Shown in pieces: positions 1 through 15,886 of a stretch of DNA of 64,000 bases; position 1 is the stretch's first letter, and the number at the start of each line of letters is the position of its first letter. The translations under genes and the position numbers were made by a program. This stretch comes from Stutzerimonas decontaminans. Lineage in GTDB: Bacteria; Pseudomonadota; Gammaproteobacteria; Pseudomonadales; Pseudomonadaceae. Below the pieces are notes generated by a model. The model did no database searches and was not told the origin of the DNA. It saw only the letters and a list, made by a program, of their open reading frames with translations. The stretch is taken from positions 3,055,501 through 3,119,500 of the forward strand of contig NZ_CP007509.1 in assembly GCF_000661915.1 (NCBI RefSeq), read 5' to 3'.

Positions 1-2366
<2,366 letters not shown>

Positions 2367-2513
2367 TTAAGCGGCTGGCGCCGCCGGGGGAAAGCGAAGG
2401 TGCCATTGCTCGAGTGCGGCAATAGCGCAACTGCCACGGATTCGAAGAAACCGCAGAAGCTGTATTGAGACGGGAGCGTAGTCTACCGGAAAGCCCTTAT
2501 CAGCTCAAACCAC

Positions 2514-3803
2514 TTAGAACTCCGGAACGCACCAATAAAGTGCAAAGCCGCCCTCGCTAAGTTGCGGCAGATTGGCCACCGCGATCAGCTCGTCATCGCG
2601 ATATAGCAATGGCAGCCTCCCACGGACGAGCGCCGGCACGCCGGCCTCGTTCAGCAAGCGCTTGAGATCACGCCGACCGCGGCCCGGCACAAGCAGCACC
2701 TCGCCACCGCGCCGATAGCGGATCTGGAGTTTACCGGCAGGCGGCGCACCCTCCCCTCGAAGCGTGCCATTGCCTGGAAGCACTAGGCCTGTAGACGGAT
2801 CCGACCAGTCGATCGGCTCGAAACCCGGCTCAAGCCAGCCGTTGGGTAGCCACCATATGCGATCCCCACTGCGCTGCAGCTCGCCCCCCACTAAACGCCA
2901 TCGTGGCGTGGCATCTGGCCTCGCATCCAGTAGCGACGCCCAGCCAGCCCAGTGATTTTCATCCGGCGCCAGCGTGAAGTCAGCCAGCCAATGACGTAAC
3001 GCGTTGCGCTGACGAGCCGGCGTCAGCGATCGCAACGGCGATAGCGCAAGGCTGGGCAGTCGCAGCCATTCGAAATCGCTGGCGGTGTTCGCGGCGGAGA
3101 GATCCTGTTGCGCCAGCTCGTCCAGCAGCTGCTGCGCTTCGGCCATATGGGCCGCGGCTCGAGCCATACTCGAAACCGTCTGCGGCCAGCGCTGTTGCAA
3201 CAGCGGCATGACCTCACGGCGCAGAAAATTGCGCGAGTAATCGTGATTCCGATTGCTCGGATCTTCCACCCAACGCAATGCGTTGCGCCGGGCATAGGCC
3301 TCGATTTCGGCGCGCGATGCGCCGAGCAGCGGTCTTACCAGCCTGCCCAGACCTAATGGCCGCTCCACAGGCATCGCCGCCAGGCCTCGCACGCCAGCCC
3401 CTCGGAGCAGACGAAACAGCACCGTTTCGGCCTGATCGTCACGATGCTGACCTGTCAGAAGCACTTCGTCCTCCCCCAAGCAGGCAGAGAACGCTTCATA
3501 GCGAGCCTCGCGCGCCGCACGCTCCAGGCTTGCGCCGGGCGCGACCTTCACGCGAACCACTTGCAGGGGAACGTCTAAACCGTCACAGACTGCCTGACAG
3601 TGTGCCGGCCAATCATCACCGGCCGGTTGCAGGCCATGATGCACATGGATTGCGCGTACAGGGGGTAGCTCATGCTGGTCAGCAAGCCGTGCCAGCAAAT
3701 GCAACAGGACGGTCGAATCGAGGCCACCAGAGAACGCCACCCACCATGCCGGTGAACCACGCCAAGGTGCGAGAGCTGAAAGCAGAAGAGAATCGAGGGA
3801 CAT
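2514..3803 (-). CDS. tilS: tRNA(Ile)-lysidine synthetase TilS
   Basis: Adds lysine to C34 of the CAU-anticodon tRNA-Ile, switching both its charging and its codon reading from AUG to AUA; essential. The PP-loop ATPase motif SGGLDS is at residues 25-30, followed by the N-type ATPase domain and the C-terminal tRNA-binding TilS domain (RRGGEVLLVPGRGRRDLKRL). I chose the ATG at 3803, giving 429 residues. A longer frame reaches 3887, but its extra 28 residues are not family-like. No strong Shine-Dalgarno is visible, so the start is fairly but not fully certain. It follows accA by 143 bases, with a long hairpin between them. Confidence 0.95.
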   Translation of the reverse strand: MSLDSLLLSALAPWRGSPAWWVAFSGGLDSTVLLHLLARLADQHELPPVRAIHVHHGLQPAGDDWPAHCQAVCDGLDVPLQVVRVKVAPGASLERAAREARYEAFSACLGEDEVLLTGQHRDDQAETVLFRLLRGAGVRGLAAMPVERPLGLGRLVRPLLGASRAEIEAYARRNALRWVEDPSNRNHDYSRNFLRREVMPLLQQRWPQTVSSMARAAAHMAEAQQLLDELAQQDLSAANTASDFEWLRLPSLALSPLRSLTPARQRNALRHWLADFTLAPDENHWAGWASLLDARPDATPRWRLVGGELQRSGDRIWWLPNGWLEPGFEPIDWSDPSTGLVLPGNGTLRGEGAPPAGKLQIRYRRGGEVLLVPGRGRRDLKRLLNEAGVPALVRGRLPLLYRDDELIAVANLPQLSEGGFALYWCVPEF

Positions 3804-3893
3804 ACGGGCGCTTCGATGACCGGCGTTGACGGCAAGCATAAAGCCCGGCAGCAGAAGCAGCGATAGGACGCGGGGAGATGACCCCAAATGGCT

Positions 3894-3933
3894 TTCGCGT
3901 CTCGATTCCGAAGCAGCGAAATCGAGACGCGAA
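3894..3933 (-). terminator. 14-bp perfect hairpin downstream of accA
   Basis: Perfect inverted repeat TTCGCGTCTCGATT (3894-3907) / AATCGAGACGCGAA (3920-3933) with a 12-base loop, starting 13 bases after the accA stop. It lacks a T-run on either side, so it may be an mRNA-stabilising or attenuating hairpin rather than an intrinsic terminator. Confidence 0.5.
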
Positions 3934-3946
3934 TCAGGCGTGACGG

Positions 3947-4897
3947 TCAGGCGATACCGTAGCTCATCAGACGCTCATAACGACGCGCGAGCAACGCATC
4001 GGTATCCAGCGACTTGAGCATATGCAGCTGGCTGTTGAGCTGCTCGCGCATGGCAGCGGCCATCACGGCCGGATTGCGATGGGCGCCGCCCAGCGGCTCG
4101 GGGATTACCTTGTCGACGATACCCAGATCCTTGAGGCGCTCAGCGGTCACACCCATGGCCTCGGCCGCTTCAGGCGCCTTCTCGGCTGTGCGCCAGAGAA
4201 TCGAGGCACAGCCTTCCGGCGAAATTACCGCATAGGTGGAGTACTGCAGCATGTTCAGTTGGTCGCAAACGCCAATGGCCAGTGCGCCACCAGAACCGCC
4301 CTCACCAATCACGGTAGCGATGATCGGAGTCTTCAGGCGTGCCATGACGCGCAGGTTCCAGGCGATAGCCTCGCTCTGGTTGCGCTCTTCGGCATCAATG
4401 CCCGGATAGGCGCCTGGGGTGTCGATGAAGGTCAGGATCGGCATCTTGAAGCGCTCGGCCATCTCCATCAGACGGCAGGCCTTGCGGTAACCCTCGGGGC
4501 GCGGCATGCCGAAATTACGGCGAACCTTCTCGCGCACCTCACGCCCCTTCTGATGACCGATGATCATCACCGGCTGACCGTCCAGACGCGCAGTACCGCC
4601 AACGATAGCGGCGTCATCCGAGAAGTGGCGGTCACCGTGCAACTCTTCGAACTCGGTGAACAGGTGATTGATGTAATCGAGGGTGTACGGCCGCTGCGGG
4701 TGGCGGGCCAGGCGAGCGATCTGCCAGCTGGTCAGGTTGCCGAAGATGCTTTCGGTGAGCGATTCGCTCTTGTCCTGCAGGCGGGCAATCTCATCGCCGA
4801 TGTTCAGCGAGTTGTCGTTACCAACCAGGCGCAATTCTTCGATCTTGGCTTGCAGGTCGGCGATCGGCTGTTCGAAATCCAGGAAATTCGGGTTCAT
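3947..4897 (-). CDS. accA: Acetyl-CoA carboxylase carboxyltransferase subunit alpha
   Basis: Together with AccD transfers the carboxyl group from carboxybiotin-BCCP to acetyl-CoA, making malonyl-CoA for fatty acid synthesis; cytoplasmic A2B2 heterotetramer. 316 residues, the usual length. The crotonase-like core contains the glycine-rich stretch [12 protein letters not shown] and the [10 protein letters not shown] motif. The ATG at 4897 is preceded by GACGG at good spacing. An in-frame ATG at 4903 would abut that site directly and is less likely. It lies 182 bases downstream of dnaE, an order shared with other pseudomonads. Confidence 0.97.
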   Translation of the reverse strand: MNPNFLDFEQPIADLQAKIEELRLVGNDNSLNIGDEIARLQDKSESLTESIFGNLTSWQIARLARHPQRPYTLDYINHLFTEFEELHGDRHFSDDAAIVGGTARLDGQPVMIIGHQKGREVREKVRRNFGMPRPEGYRKACRLMEMAERFKMPILTFIDTPGAYPGIDAEERNQSEAIAWNLRVMARLKTPIIATVIGEGGSGGALAIGVCDQLNMLQYSTYAVISPEGCASILWRTAEKAPEAAEAMGVTAERLKDLGIVDKVIPEPLGGAHRNPAVMAAAMREQLNSQLHMLKSLDTDALLARRYERLMSYGIA

Positions 4898-5079
4898 AGG
4901 CATCCGTCATGCGTCGACGGCCAGGCGGCCGGGAGGCTGTTCCGTTTTTTGCGCCTTACCTTACGGGAGAGGCGCATTCAGGTCGAACAAAAATTGTTCT
5001 GAACCATGACCCGGTCAACACCGGGCCGTCGGGCCTAGCTCGGAAAGCGCGCGTCGGCGGCTTTTCGGGCGTCCGCCCT

Positions 5080-8601
<3,522 letters not shown>

Positions 8602-8765
8602 GAACAGACCTTGCACTGGCAAAACGACGAGCGCGCGATTGTACCGGAAAGCACGGAGCCGCTGGGGACTAGAGGAGAGGCATCAAGCAGTAAAGCGCGC
8701 ACCCACGGCGACGCCAAAACGCAGGAACTGCGAGCACGGAGCGCGGATCGTCGCCCTGACCAGGG

Positions 8766-9404
8766 CTAGACCAACAGAGCGCTAGCCGAAACCTCGATCG
8801 CAATGCCTGTTTGCTCGAGCATCGCACGAACGGGAGCAAACGAACGACGATGAATGGGCGTTGGTCCGAGTCGACGAAGTGCTTCCAGATGACTAGGGGT
8901 TGGATAGCCTTTGTGTCCGGCCAGGCCGTAACCTGGATAGCAGAGGTCGAGCGCCTGCATTTCGCGGTCACGACTGACCTTGGCAAGTATGGACGCAGCA
9001 GCGATCGCCGGCACCTGGCCGTCGCCCTGAATCACCGGAGCACTGGGCACGCTAAGCTGCGGACAGCGGTTACCATCGATCAACGCCAGCCGCGGGGTGA
9101 CGCTCAGCCCCTCTACCGCGCGCTGCATGGCAAGCATTGTCGCGTGAAGAATATTGAGCTGATCGATCTCTTCAACCTCGGCGCGGGCAATGCACCAGGC
9201 TACGGCTTTCTCGCATATCTCATCGAATAGCGCCTCTCGACGGGCTTCGCTCAGCTTCTTCGAGTCGTTGAGCCCCTTGATCGGACGCGCCGGATCGAGG
9301 ATCACAGCTGCCGTCACAACAGGACCACACAGCGGCCCACGCCCAACCTCGTCAACGCCGGCAACCAGCTCTTCAACCAGACCGAAATCGAGCCCGAACT
9401 GCAT
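8766..9404 (-). CDS. rnhB: Ribonuclease HII
   Basis: Cleaves RNA in RNA/DNA hybrids and starts ribonucleotide excision repair by nicking 5' of misincorporated ribonucleotides. 212 residues. The metal-binding carboxylates are visible as Asp18/Glu19 in [10 protein letters not shown], Asp110 in LIDGN and Asp147 in KVSRDRE. The ATG shares one base with the lpxB stop (TGATG), so it is translationally coupled to the lipid A genes although its product works on DNA. This pairing is common in proteobacteria. Confidence 0.97.
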   Translation of the reverse strand: MQFGLDFGLVEELVAGVDEVGRGPLCGPVVTAAVILDPARPIKGLNDSKKLSEARREALFDEICEKAVAWCIARAEVEEIDQLNILHATMLAMQRAVEGLSVTPRLALIDGNRCPQLSVPSAPVIQGDGQVPAIAAASILAKVSRDREMQALDLCYPGYGLAGHKGYPTPSHLEALRRLGPTPIHRRSFAPVRAMLEQTGIAIEVSASALLV

Positions 9405-10537
9405 CAGCGCACTCCAACTAGGCGCAGCACGGCGTCGGCTGCCTGACTCGAGGCATCGCAGCGCAAGGTGCGGTGGATACTGTCAAAACCTTCGGTCTGC
9501 ACATCGCCATCGTCTAGCAAAGGCGACAGCGCCTGGGCCAGAGCCTCGGGCGTCGCAGCATCCTGCAGCAACTCTGGGACTAACAAACGTTGAGCCAGCA
9601 GGTTGGGAAGCGCGACATAGGGGCTCTTCACCAGCCGACGGAGGATGCGGTAGGTCATAGGCGCCACGCTGTAGGCCACCACCATCGGCCGCTTGAATAG
9701 CAGCGCCTCGAGCGTTGCCGTACCGGAGGCGATCAGCACCGCATTACAGGCAGCCAACGCATCATGGGATCGACCATCGAGCAGAGTCAGCGGCAGATCA
9801 CGCCCCGCCAGCATCTGCTCCAGTTGCAGCCGTCGCTCGGGGCTGGCACAAGGCATGACAAAGCGAATTCCAGGGCGCATGGCGCGTAACCGTTCCGCGG
9901 CGCAAAGGAACAGATCGCCCAACCGAGCAACCTCGCCCCCCCTGCTGCCTGGCATCAGCGCGACGATCAAGCCATCCGATGGCAACCCAAGCGCTTGCCG
10001 TGCAGCGACGCGATCAGCACAAAGCGGAATGGAATCCGCCAGCGGATGACCAACGAACCGAACCGGCACCCGATGCTCGTCGTAGAACTTGGCTTCAAAC
10101 GGAAACAGCGTAAGCATCAGATCGCAGGCTTCTCGGATCTTCAGCACCCGTTTCTGCCGCCAGGCCCAGACTGAAGGACTGACGTAATGCACGGTCTTGA
10201 TCCCAGCGCGGCGCAGCTTGAGCTCCAGGCCAAGATTGAAATCGGGCGCATCAATGCCGATGAATACATCCGGACGAAGCTCGGTCAGCGTCTTGACCAG
10301 GCGCTTACGTCGCGCGAGCAGCTCCGGCAGACGGCCGAGTACCTCGACCAGCCCCATCACGGCCAGACGCTCGAGAGGGAAGTAAGGCTGCAGCCCTTCG
10401 GCCTGCATCAGCGGCCCACCAACACCCACGAACTCGACGTTCCCATGCTGGACCTTCAGCGCCTGCATCAACCCAGCGCCGAGGATGTCTCCCGAGGACT
10501 CGCCAGCGACCAGGGCAACCCTGAGCGGTCGGTTCAT
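9404..10537 (-). CDS. lpxB: Lipid-A-disaccharide synthase
   Basis: GT19 glycosyltransferase joining UDP-2,3-diacylglucosamine and lipid X to form the lipid A disaccharide; peripheral inner-membrane enzyme. 377 residues from the ATG at 10537, starting [19 protein letters not shown], the typical N-terminal motif. A longer frame to 10612 adds a non-homologous arginine-rich stretch and would overlap lpxA. Only one base separates it from the lpxA stop, within the run lpxD-fabZ-lpxA-lpxB. Its end overlaps rnhB. Confidence 0.97.
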   Translation of the reverse strand: MNRPLRVALVAGESSGDILGAGLMQALKVQHGNVEFVGVGGPLMQAEGLQPYFPLERLAVMGLVEVLGRLPELLARRKRLVKTLTELRPDVFIGIDAPDFNLGLELKLRRAGIKTVHYVSPSVWAWRQKRVLKIREACDLMLTLFPFEAKFYDEHRVPVRFVGHPLADSIPLCADRVAARQALGLPSDGLIVALMPGSRGGEVARLGDLFLCAAERLRAMRPGIRFVMPCASPERRLQLEQMLAGRDLPLTLLDGRSHDALAACNAVLIASGTATLEALLFKRPMVVAYSVAPMTYRILRRLVKSPYVALPNLLAQRLLVPELLQDAATPEALAQALSPLLDDGDVQTEGFDSIHRTLRCDASSQAADAVLRLVGVR

Positions 10538-10538
10538 T

Positions 10539-11315
10539 TCAGCGGGTGATGCCACGGGTAGAAGCCTGGATGGAATCGCGGAAGATTGCGACCTCCGGAA
10601 ACGCCGCCGCACTGTCGGCCAGCTCGGTGAGCGCAGCCTCCACCGTCAGGCCCTTGCGATAAACGATCTTGTAGGCGTTGCGCAGGGCGTGTACGGCCTC
10701 GGCACTGAAGCCACGTCGGCGCATGCCTTCGAAATTCATACTGCGGGCTTCGGCAGGGTTGCCAAAAACGGTGACGAACGCCGGCACATCCTTGCCAATC
10801 GCAGTGCCCATTCCGGAGAAGCTATGGGCGCCGATATGACAGAACTGATGCACCAGGGTGTAACCGGAAAGAATCGCCCAGTCACCTACATGTACATGAC
10901 CGGCTAACGCGGTGTTGTTGACCAGGATGCAATGGTTTGCGATCACGCTGTCGTGACCGATATGCGCATAGGCCATGATCAGGTTGTGATCGCCGATGGT
11001 GGTTTCGGAGCGATCCTGAACGGTGCCACGATGGATGGTGACTCCTTCGCGGATCACGTTGTGATCGCCAATCACCAGGCGCGTCGGTTCGCCCTTGTAC
11101 TTCAGGTCTGGTGTGTCTTCGCCGACCGAGGAAAACTGGTAGATGCGATTGTGCCGGCCAATGCGAGTCGGGCCTTTAATGACCACATGCGATGCGATCA
11201 CCGTACCCTCGCCAATCTCGACATCCGCACCAATGATCGACCAGGGCCCTACCTGGACGTCATCCGCCAGCCGGGCCGCAGGGTCGATGATGGCACGAGG
11301 GTCGATCAAACTCAT
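10539..11315 (-). CDS. lpxA: UDP-GlcNAc O-acyltransferase LpxA
   Basis: First step of lipid A synthesis: moves a 3-hydroxyacyl chain from ACP to the 3-OH of UDP-GlcNAc. 258 residues with left-handed beta-helix hexapeptide repeats. The catalytic base is His121 in AHIGHD. Residue 169 is Met (GAHSFSGMG), the position that acts as hydrocarbon ruler; Met there in P. aeruginosa selects ten-carbon 3-hydroxydecanoyl chains, so the same lipid A chain length is inferred here. The ATG overlaps the fabZ stop by four bases, which decides the start over a longer frame reaching 11393. Confidence 0.97.
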   Translation of the reverse strand: MSLIDPRAIIDPAARLADDVQVGPWSIIGADVEIGEGTVIASHVVIKGPTRIGRHNRIYQFSSVGEDTPDLKYKGEPTRLVIGDHNVIREGVTIHRGTVQDRSETTIGDHNLIMAYAHIGHDSVIANHCILVNNTALAGHVHVGDWAILSGYTLVHQFCHIGAHSFSGMGTAIGKDVPAFVTVFGNPAEARSMNFEGMRRRGFSAEAVHALRNAYKIVYRKGLTVEAALTELADSAAAFPEVAIFRDSIQASTRGITR

Positions 11316-11752
11316 ATCTTCTGTTCCGCGCAAATGATTTCGGCCGAGCAGACCGGCTTGCCATCGACCGTTGCACGGCAATCGAATTTCCAAATGCCTC
11401 GCTTGACGCTCAGGAAGGTTGCCTCGAGAACCAACTGATCGCCCGGACGAACCGGCTGACGGAAGCGCAGCTTGTCGGAACCAACGAAATAGTAAAGCGT
11501 GCCATCGGACGGTTTGACACCCATCATCTTGAAGCCAAGCAGTCCCGCGGCCTGTGCCATGGCTTCAATGATCAGCACGCCAGGCATGATCGGGTGCTGA
11601 GGAAAATGCCCATTGAAGAACGGCTCGTTGATGGTCACGTTCTTGTAGGCACGAACGCGCTTAGCCTCGACGTCCATCTCCGTTACACGATCCACCAACA
11701 GGAACGGGTAGCGGTGAGGCAAATATTCGCGAATCTCGTTGATATCCATCAT
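11312..11752 (-). CDS. fabZ: 3-hydroxyacyl-ACP dehydratase FabZ
   Basis: Dehydrates 3-hydroxyacyl-ACP during fatty acid elongation and competes with LpxA and LpxD for the same substrate, which fits its place between them. 146 residues in a hot-dog fold. Catalytic His49 (FNGHFPQHP) and Glu63 (LIIEAMAQ) are present. The start [17 protein letters not shown] matches the P. aeruginosa protein as I remember it; twenty further in-frame codons upstream are unlikely to be translated. The gap to lpxD is 100 bases. Confidence 0.97.
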   Translation of the reverse strand: MMDINEIREYLPHRYPFLLVDRVTEMDVEAKRVRAYKNVTINEPFFNGHFPQHPIMPGVLIIEAMAQAAGLLGFKMMGVKPSDGTLYYFVGSDKLRFRQPVRPGDQLVLEATFLSVKRGIWKFDCRATVDGKPVCSAEIICAEQKI

Positions 11753-11852
11753 GTCAGGAAAGAGCCTGTAAAAAAGTATAGGGCAGCCTGCGCTGAAGCC
11801 TCGCGCGAGCACTGACAGGCAGTAACCCCGAAAAAAGGATCAGACTGTAAGC

Positions 11853-12911
11853 TCAGGCATCAGAAGCCGGATTCTGCGCCTGAGTCACGGCGGCCAGGCT
11901 TTTCTCCAACTGTTGCAGCCGGCGGGCCATGTCGTCCAGCTGACGAATTCGTGCCGCGCTCTTTCTCCAGTCGGCTGCATTTTGCATCGCCGTGCCGGAG
12001 GAATAGCTACCAGGTTCAGTAATGGAACGGGTGACCATGGTCATTCCCGTCACGAACACGTTGTCGCAGACCTCGATGTGCCCCACCATGCCGACGCCGC
12101 CGGCGATCATGCAGTTGCGTCCGATCTTGGTGCTGCCGGAGATGCCGGCGCAACCCGCCATTGCGGTGTTATCGCCCACCTGTACGTTGTGCGCGATCAT
12201 GATCTGGTTATCTAGCTTCACGCCATTACCGATCACCGTATCGGAGAGTGCACCGCGATCGATGGTGGTATTGGAGCCAATCTCGACGTCATCACCGATA
12301 CGCACGCCACCGATCTGCGCGATCTTTTGCCAGGCACCTTTTTCCTTGGCGAAACCGAACCCTTCACCGCCAATCACCGCGCCTGACTGGATCACCACAC
12401 GCTTGCCGATCAGCACATCGTGATAGAGCGTGACCCGCGGAGCCAGTCGCCCGCCTTCGCCGATCCGACTGCGCGCACCGACGAACGATTGCGCGCCGAC
12501 AACCACATCTGCTTCGACGGTTGCGCCCGACTCGATCACCACGTACGGACCGATGCTAGCTGAGGGATGAACGTGCGCATCTGGCGCCACCAGCGCGGAG
12601 GGATGAATACCGCTAGCCGTCTGCGGACGGGTTTCAAACAGGTGCGACGCGCGTGCGTAGGCGAGATAGGGATCGCTGACGATGATCGCCGCGCCCGGGT
12701 AGCCCTGCGCATCATCGGACGAAAGCAATACCGCGCCCGCCCGAGTAGAAGCCAGGTACTTGCGATACTGGGTGTTGGCCAGAAAGCTCAGCTGCGACGG
12801 ACCCGCTTCCTGCAACGTCGCGAGCCCACCGATAATAAGAGCTGCATCGCCGCGCAGGCTGCCATCCAGCTCCTCGGCCAGCTGACCGAGCGTAAAGACT
12901 GCGCCTGACAT
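11853..12911 (-). CDS. lpxD: UDP-3-O-acylglucosamine N-acyltransferase LpxD
   Basis: Third step of lipid A synthesis: adds a 3-hydroxyacyl chain to the 2-amino group of UDP-3-O-acylglucosamine. 352 residues. An N-terminal uridine-binding domain (about 1-100) precedes the hexapeptide beta-helix; the catalytic His241 is in MIAHNVQVG, and a C-terminal helix supplies ACP binding ([17 protein letters not shown]). The ATG lies one base after the skp stop, so both genes are read from one message. Confidence 0.97.
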   Translation of the reverse strand: MSGAVFTLGQLAEELDGSLRGDAALIIGGLATLQEAGPSQLSFLANTQYRKYLASTRAGAVLLSSDDAQGYPGAAIIVSDPYLAYARASHLFETRPQTASGIHPSALVAPDAHVHPSASIGPYVVIESGATVEADVVVGAQSFVGARSRIGEGGRLAPRVTLYHDVLIGKRVVIQSGAVIGGEGFGFAKEKGAWQKIAQIGGVRIGDDVEIGSNTTIDRGALSDTVIGNGVKLDNQIMIAHNVQVGDNTAMAGCAGISGSTKIGRNCMIAGGVGMVGHIEVCDNVFVTGMTMVTRSITEPGSYSSGTAMQNAADWRKSAARIRQLDDMARRLQQLEKSLAAVTQAQNPASDA

Positions 12912-12912
12912 A

Positions 12913-13416
12913 TCAGCGCATCTGGTTCATGCGCTCGATGACCTGGCGGGTGATATCGAACTGAGGTTTGACATCCACCACCGCGCCGCGCTCGAACACC
13001 AGATCGTAGTTGCCTTTCTTGATGACTTCTTCCACCGCCTGGTCCAGCTTTGGCTTGAGCTGCTTGAGCATTTCGCGATCAGCCACAGCCTTGGACTCGT
13101 TCAGTTCCTTGGACTGGAACTGGAAGTCGCGGGCCTTTTGCTTGAATTCGAGTTCCAGACGCTCACGCTCAGCCTGCTGCATCTTGTCGCCATCCTTGAC
13201 CAGGCGGTCCTGGATACGCTTGGCATCACTTTCCAGCGTCTTCAGCTTGCTCAGCTGGGGCCCGAATTTCTTCTCGGCATCGACCGCATAGCGCTTGGCA
13301 GCGTCGGACTCGAGCAGCGCCATCTGATAGTTCATGACGGCAATCTTCATCTCAGCAAACGCAGGGGTCGCTACCAGCGCGGCAACGACGAGAAACAGTT
13401 GAGTCAACTTACGCAC
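12913..13416 (-). CDS. skp: Periplasmic OMP chaperone Skp/OmpH
   Basis: Trimeric periplasmic holdase that carries unfolded outer-membrane proteins to the Bam machinery encoded just upstream. 167 residues from a GTG at 13416 with AGGAG upstream. A Sec signal peptide (about 1-21, ending TPAFA) is followed by a charged, coiled-coil-rich body rich in Lys and Glu. The frame continues to another GTG at 13428, but that codon overlaps the ribosome-binding site. Sits between bamA and lpxD, the standard order. Confidence 0.95.
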   Translation of the reverse strand: MRKLTQLFLVVAALVATPAFAEMKIAVMNYQMALLESDAAKRYAVDAEKKFGPQLSKLKTLESDAKRIQDRLVKDGDKMQQAERERLELEFKQKARDFQFQSKELNESKAVADREMLKQLKPKLDQAVEEVIKKGNYDLVFERGAVVDVKPQFDITRQVIERMNQMR

Positions 13417-13465
13417 GGTAAACACCACTCCTGAAAAGAAAACATTGCAGCATCACGCCGCAATG

Positions 13466-15817
13466 TCAGAACGTTTGTCCCAGCGAGAACTGGAATACCT
13501 GGGTATCGGCGTCGTCAGGCTTGACCACCGGCATCGCCAGACTAAAGCTCAACGGGCCCATCGCAGTAATCCAGGTCAAGCCGACACCAACCGAACTGGC
13601 CATGTCGCCGAAATCGATATCGCTGCAATTGGCTGCACCTGACGGGCAATTGGTATTGAACACGTTACCAACGTCCCAGAATACAGAGGTCCGCAACGAG
13701 CGCTGATCCTTGACGAACGGCATAGGAAACAGCACTTCGAGACCGCCCTGTATCAGCACGTTACCACCGAACGGCAACGGATCTTGATCCGGATCGGCAA
13801 TAGTTCCCGGGCGCGAGCCATCGCTCGGAGTGCTGCGCGGGCCCAGGCTACTGTCTTCGAAACCACGCACGGAATTGAATCCACCTGCGTAGTAATGCTC
13901 GTAGAACGGCAAGCTTGAAGTCGAACCATAAGCATCGCCATATCCCAGACGCGTATGCATACGCAGGGTGTAGTCCTTGCTCATCGGCACGAACAACTGA
14001 CCGTTATAGTCGAGTTTATAGAACGATAGATCACTACCTGGAATGGTGGTCTCGAAGACCAGACTCTGGGAATGGCCTCGTGTCGCCAGCACGCCCCGAT
14101 TGAGGGTAGATTCCGACCAGCCGACGGACGCTTTGAAGTTAAGGAAGCTGTCGCCCTCCTCCTCCATGAAATCGAAGATCTCATCCACGGTATAGCGGCC
14201 GGTGTCTAGATCATCCTGCTGTACAGTCAGGCCGAAGGACAGGCGCGAGGTTTCGCTAATCGGGTAACCGATGTTGACGCCGCCACCCAGACTGTCCACC
14301 GAGTAGCTGGAGACGTCATAGTCCAGCTCGTCATAGTCGGTAGTCCGATAGAAAGCGTTGTAGCCAAGGCTGACGCCATCTTCGGTCCAGTAGGGGTCCA
14401 CGAAGCCGAAGTTGTAGCGCGACTGGTACTCACTGCGGGTCAGACCGAGCGACACACGGTTACCGGTACCGAGGAAGTTATTCTGGCTGATCGAGCCGCC
14501 GAGGATCAGGCCGGCGTTCTGGGCGAAGCCGATGCTGGCCATGATCGAACCGGACGGCTGCTCCTCGACGCTGTAGTTGACGTCGATCTGATCATCTGTG
14601 CCCGGGACCTGCGGCGTTTCAACGTTCACTTCCTTGAAAAAGCCGAGACGCTCAAGGCGAGTCTTGGACTGGTCGATCAGATAAGTCGAAGCCCAACCGC
14701 CTTCCATCTGGCGCATCTCGCGGCGCAGCACTTCGTCTTCGGTCTTGGTATTACCACGGAAATTGATACGGTTGACATAAGCACGCTTGCCAGGATCGAC
14801 GACAAAGGTGATGGAAACCGTGTTGTCTTCGTCGTGGGCCTCTGGAACGCCGTTGACGTTGGCGAAGGTATAACCTTCATTACCCAACCGCCGGGTGATC
14901 AACTCGGAAGTTGTCGTCATCACCTTGCGCGAGAAGACCTGCCCTTCCTTGGCCAGCAGCAGCGCTTCGATCTCCTCCTGCGGAACCTTTAGGTCACCGC
15001 TGAGCTTGACGTCGCGAACCGTGTAGCGCTCGCCTTCGTCGATGTTCACCGTGACATAGACATGCTTCTTGTCAGGCGTAATGGACACCTGGGTCGAAGT
15101 GATATCCATGTTGATGTAGCCGCGATCCAGGTAATAGGAACGCAGACGCTCCAGGTCACCGGACAGCTTTTCACGGGCGTACTTGTCATCGTTACGGAAG
15201 AAGGAGAGCCAATTGGTGGTCTTCAGCTCGAACAGATCGACCAAGTCTTCGTCGGCAAACACCGAATTGCCGACGATGTTGACGTGCTTGATGGCCGCGA
15301 CCGAGCCTTCGTTGATCTTGATCTTCAGCGCGACACGATTGCGCGGCTGTGCAACGACTTCGGTCTCGATGGTCGCCGAGTAACGGCCCTGCGCAACATA
15401 CTGGCGCTGCAACTCATTACGTACGCCTTCGAGCGTGGCACGTTGGAAAATTTCCCCTTCGGCCAAGCCGGACTGCTGCAAGCCTGACAGCAGATCTTCG
15501 GTCTTGATTGCCTTGTTGCCTTCGATCTCGATGCCGGAGATGGACGGGCGCTCGACTACGCTGATGACCAGCACATCGCCATCTCGACCGAGCTGGATAT
15601 CCTGAAAGAAACCGGTTCGAAAAAGCGCACGGGTTGCATCGACCAGACGGGTGTCATCGGCCGCCTCACCCACGTTCAGAGGTAATGCGCCGAACACGCT
15701 GCCAGCGGAAACCCGTTGCAGGCCGTTAACCCGGATATCGGAGATAGTGAAGGACTCAGCGTGAACTTCGGCAATCATCAATGCGGAGATAACCGCAGGT
15801 AGCAGCAGACGTTTCAT
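13466..15817 (-). CDS. bamA: Outer-membrane assembly factor BamA (Opr86/Omp85)
   Basis: Core insertase of the beta-barrel assembly machine; essential outer-membrane protein. 783 residues: signal peptide 1-20 (ending AEVHA), five POTRA domains to about residue 420, then a 16-strand barrel. The loop-6 SVRGFED motif lies near residue 645, and the protein ends in Phe (SLGQTF), the usual barrel signature. AAGGA precedes the ATG. Placed between rseP and skp, so the protease, insertase and chaperone of the envelope pathway are transcribed together. Confidence 0.98.
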   Translation of the reverse strand: MKRLLLPAVISALMIAEVHAESFTISDIRVNGLQRVSAGSVFGALPLNVGEAADDTRLVDATRALFRTGFFQDIQLGRDGDVLVISVVERPSISGIEIEGNKAIKTEDLLSGLQQSGLAEGEIFQRATLEGVRNELQRQYVAQGRYSATIETEVVAQPRNRVALKIKINEGSVAAIKHVNIVGNSVFADEDLVDLFELKTTNWLSFFRNDDKYAREKLSGDLERLRSYYLDRGYINMDITSTQVSITPDKKHVYVTVNIDEGERYTVRDVKLSGDLKVPQEEIEALLLAKEGQVFSRKVMTTTSELITRRLGNEGYTFANVNGVPEAHDEDNTVSITFVVDPGKRAYVNRINFRGNTKTEDEVLRREMRQMEGGWASTYLIDQSKTRLERLGFFKEVNVETPQVPGTDDQIDVNYSVEEQPSGSIMASIGFAQNAGLILGGSISQNNFLGTGNRVSLGLTRSEYQSRYNFGFVDPYWTEDGVSLGYNAFYRTTDYDELDYDVSSYSVDSLGGGVNIGYPISETSRLSFGLTVQQDDLDTGRYTVDEIFDFMEEEGDSFLNFKASVGWSESTLNRGVLATRGHSQSLVFETTIPGSDLSFYKLDYNGQLFVPMSKDYTLRMHTRLGYGDAYGSTSSLPFYEHYYAGGFNSVRGFEDSSLGPRSTPSDGSRPGTIADPDQDPLPFGGNVLIQGGLEVLFPMPFVKDQRSLRTSVFWDVGNVFNTNCPSGAANCSDIDFGDMASSVGVGLTWITAMGPLSFSLAMPVVKPDDADTQVFQFSLGQTF

Positions 15818-15886
15818 GAAGTCCTTTCTTATTCAAACCTGATAAATGAACCGGCAATTCGGCACGGCGACACTACGGATTCGGCG

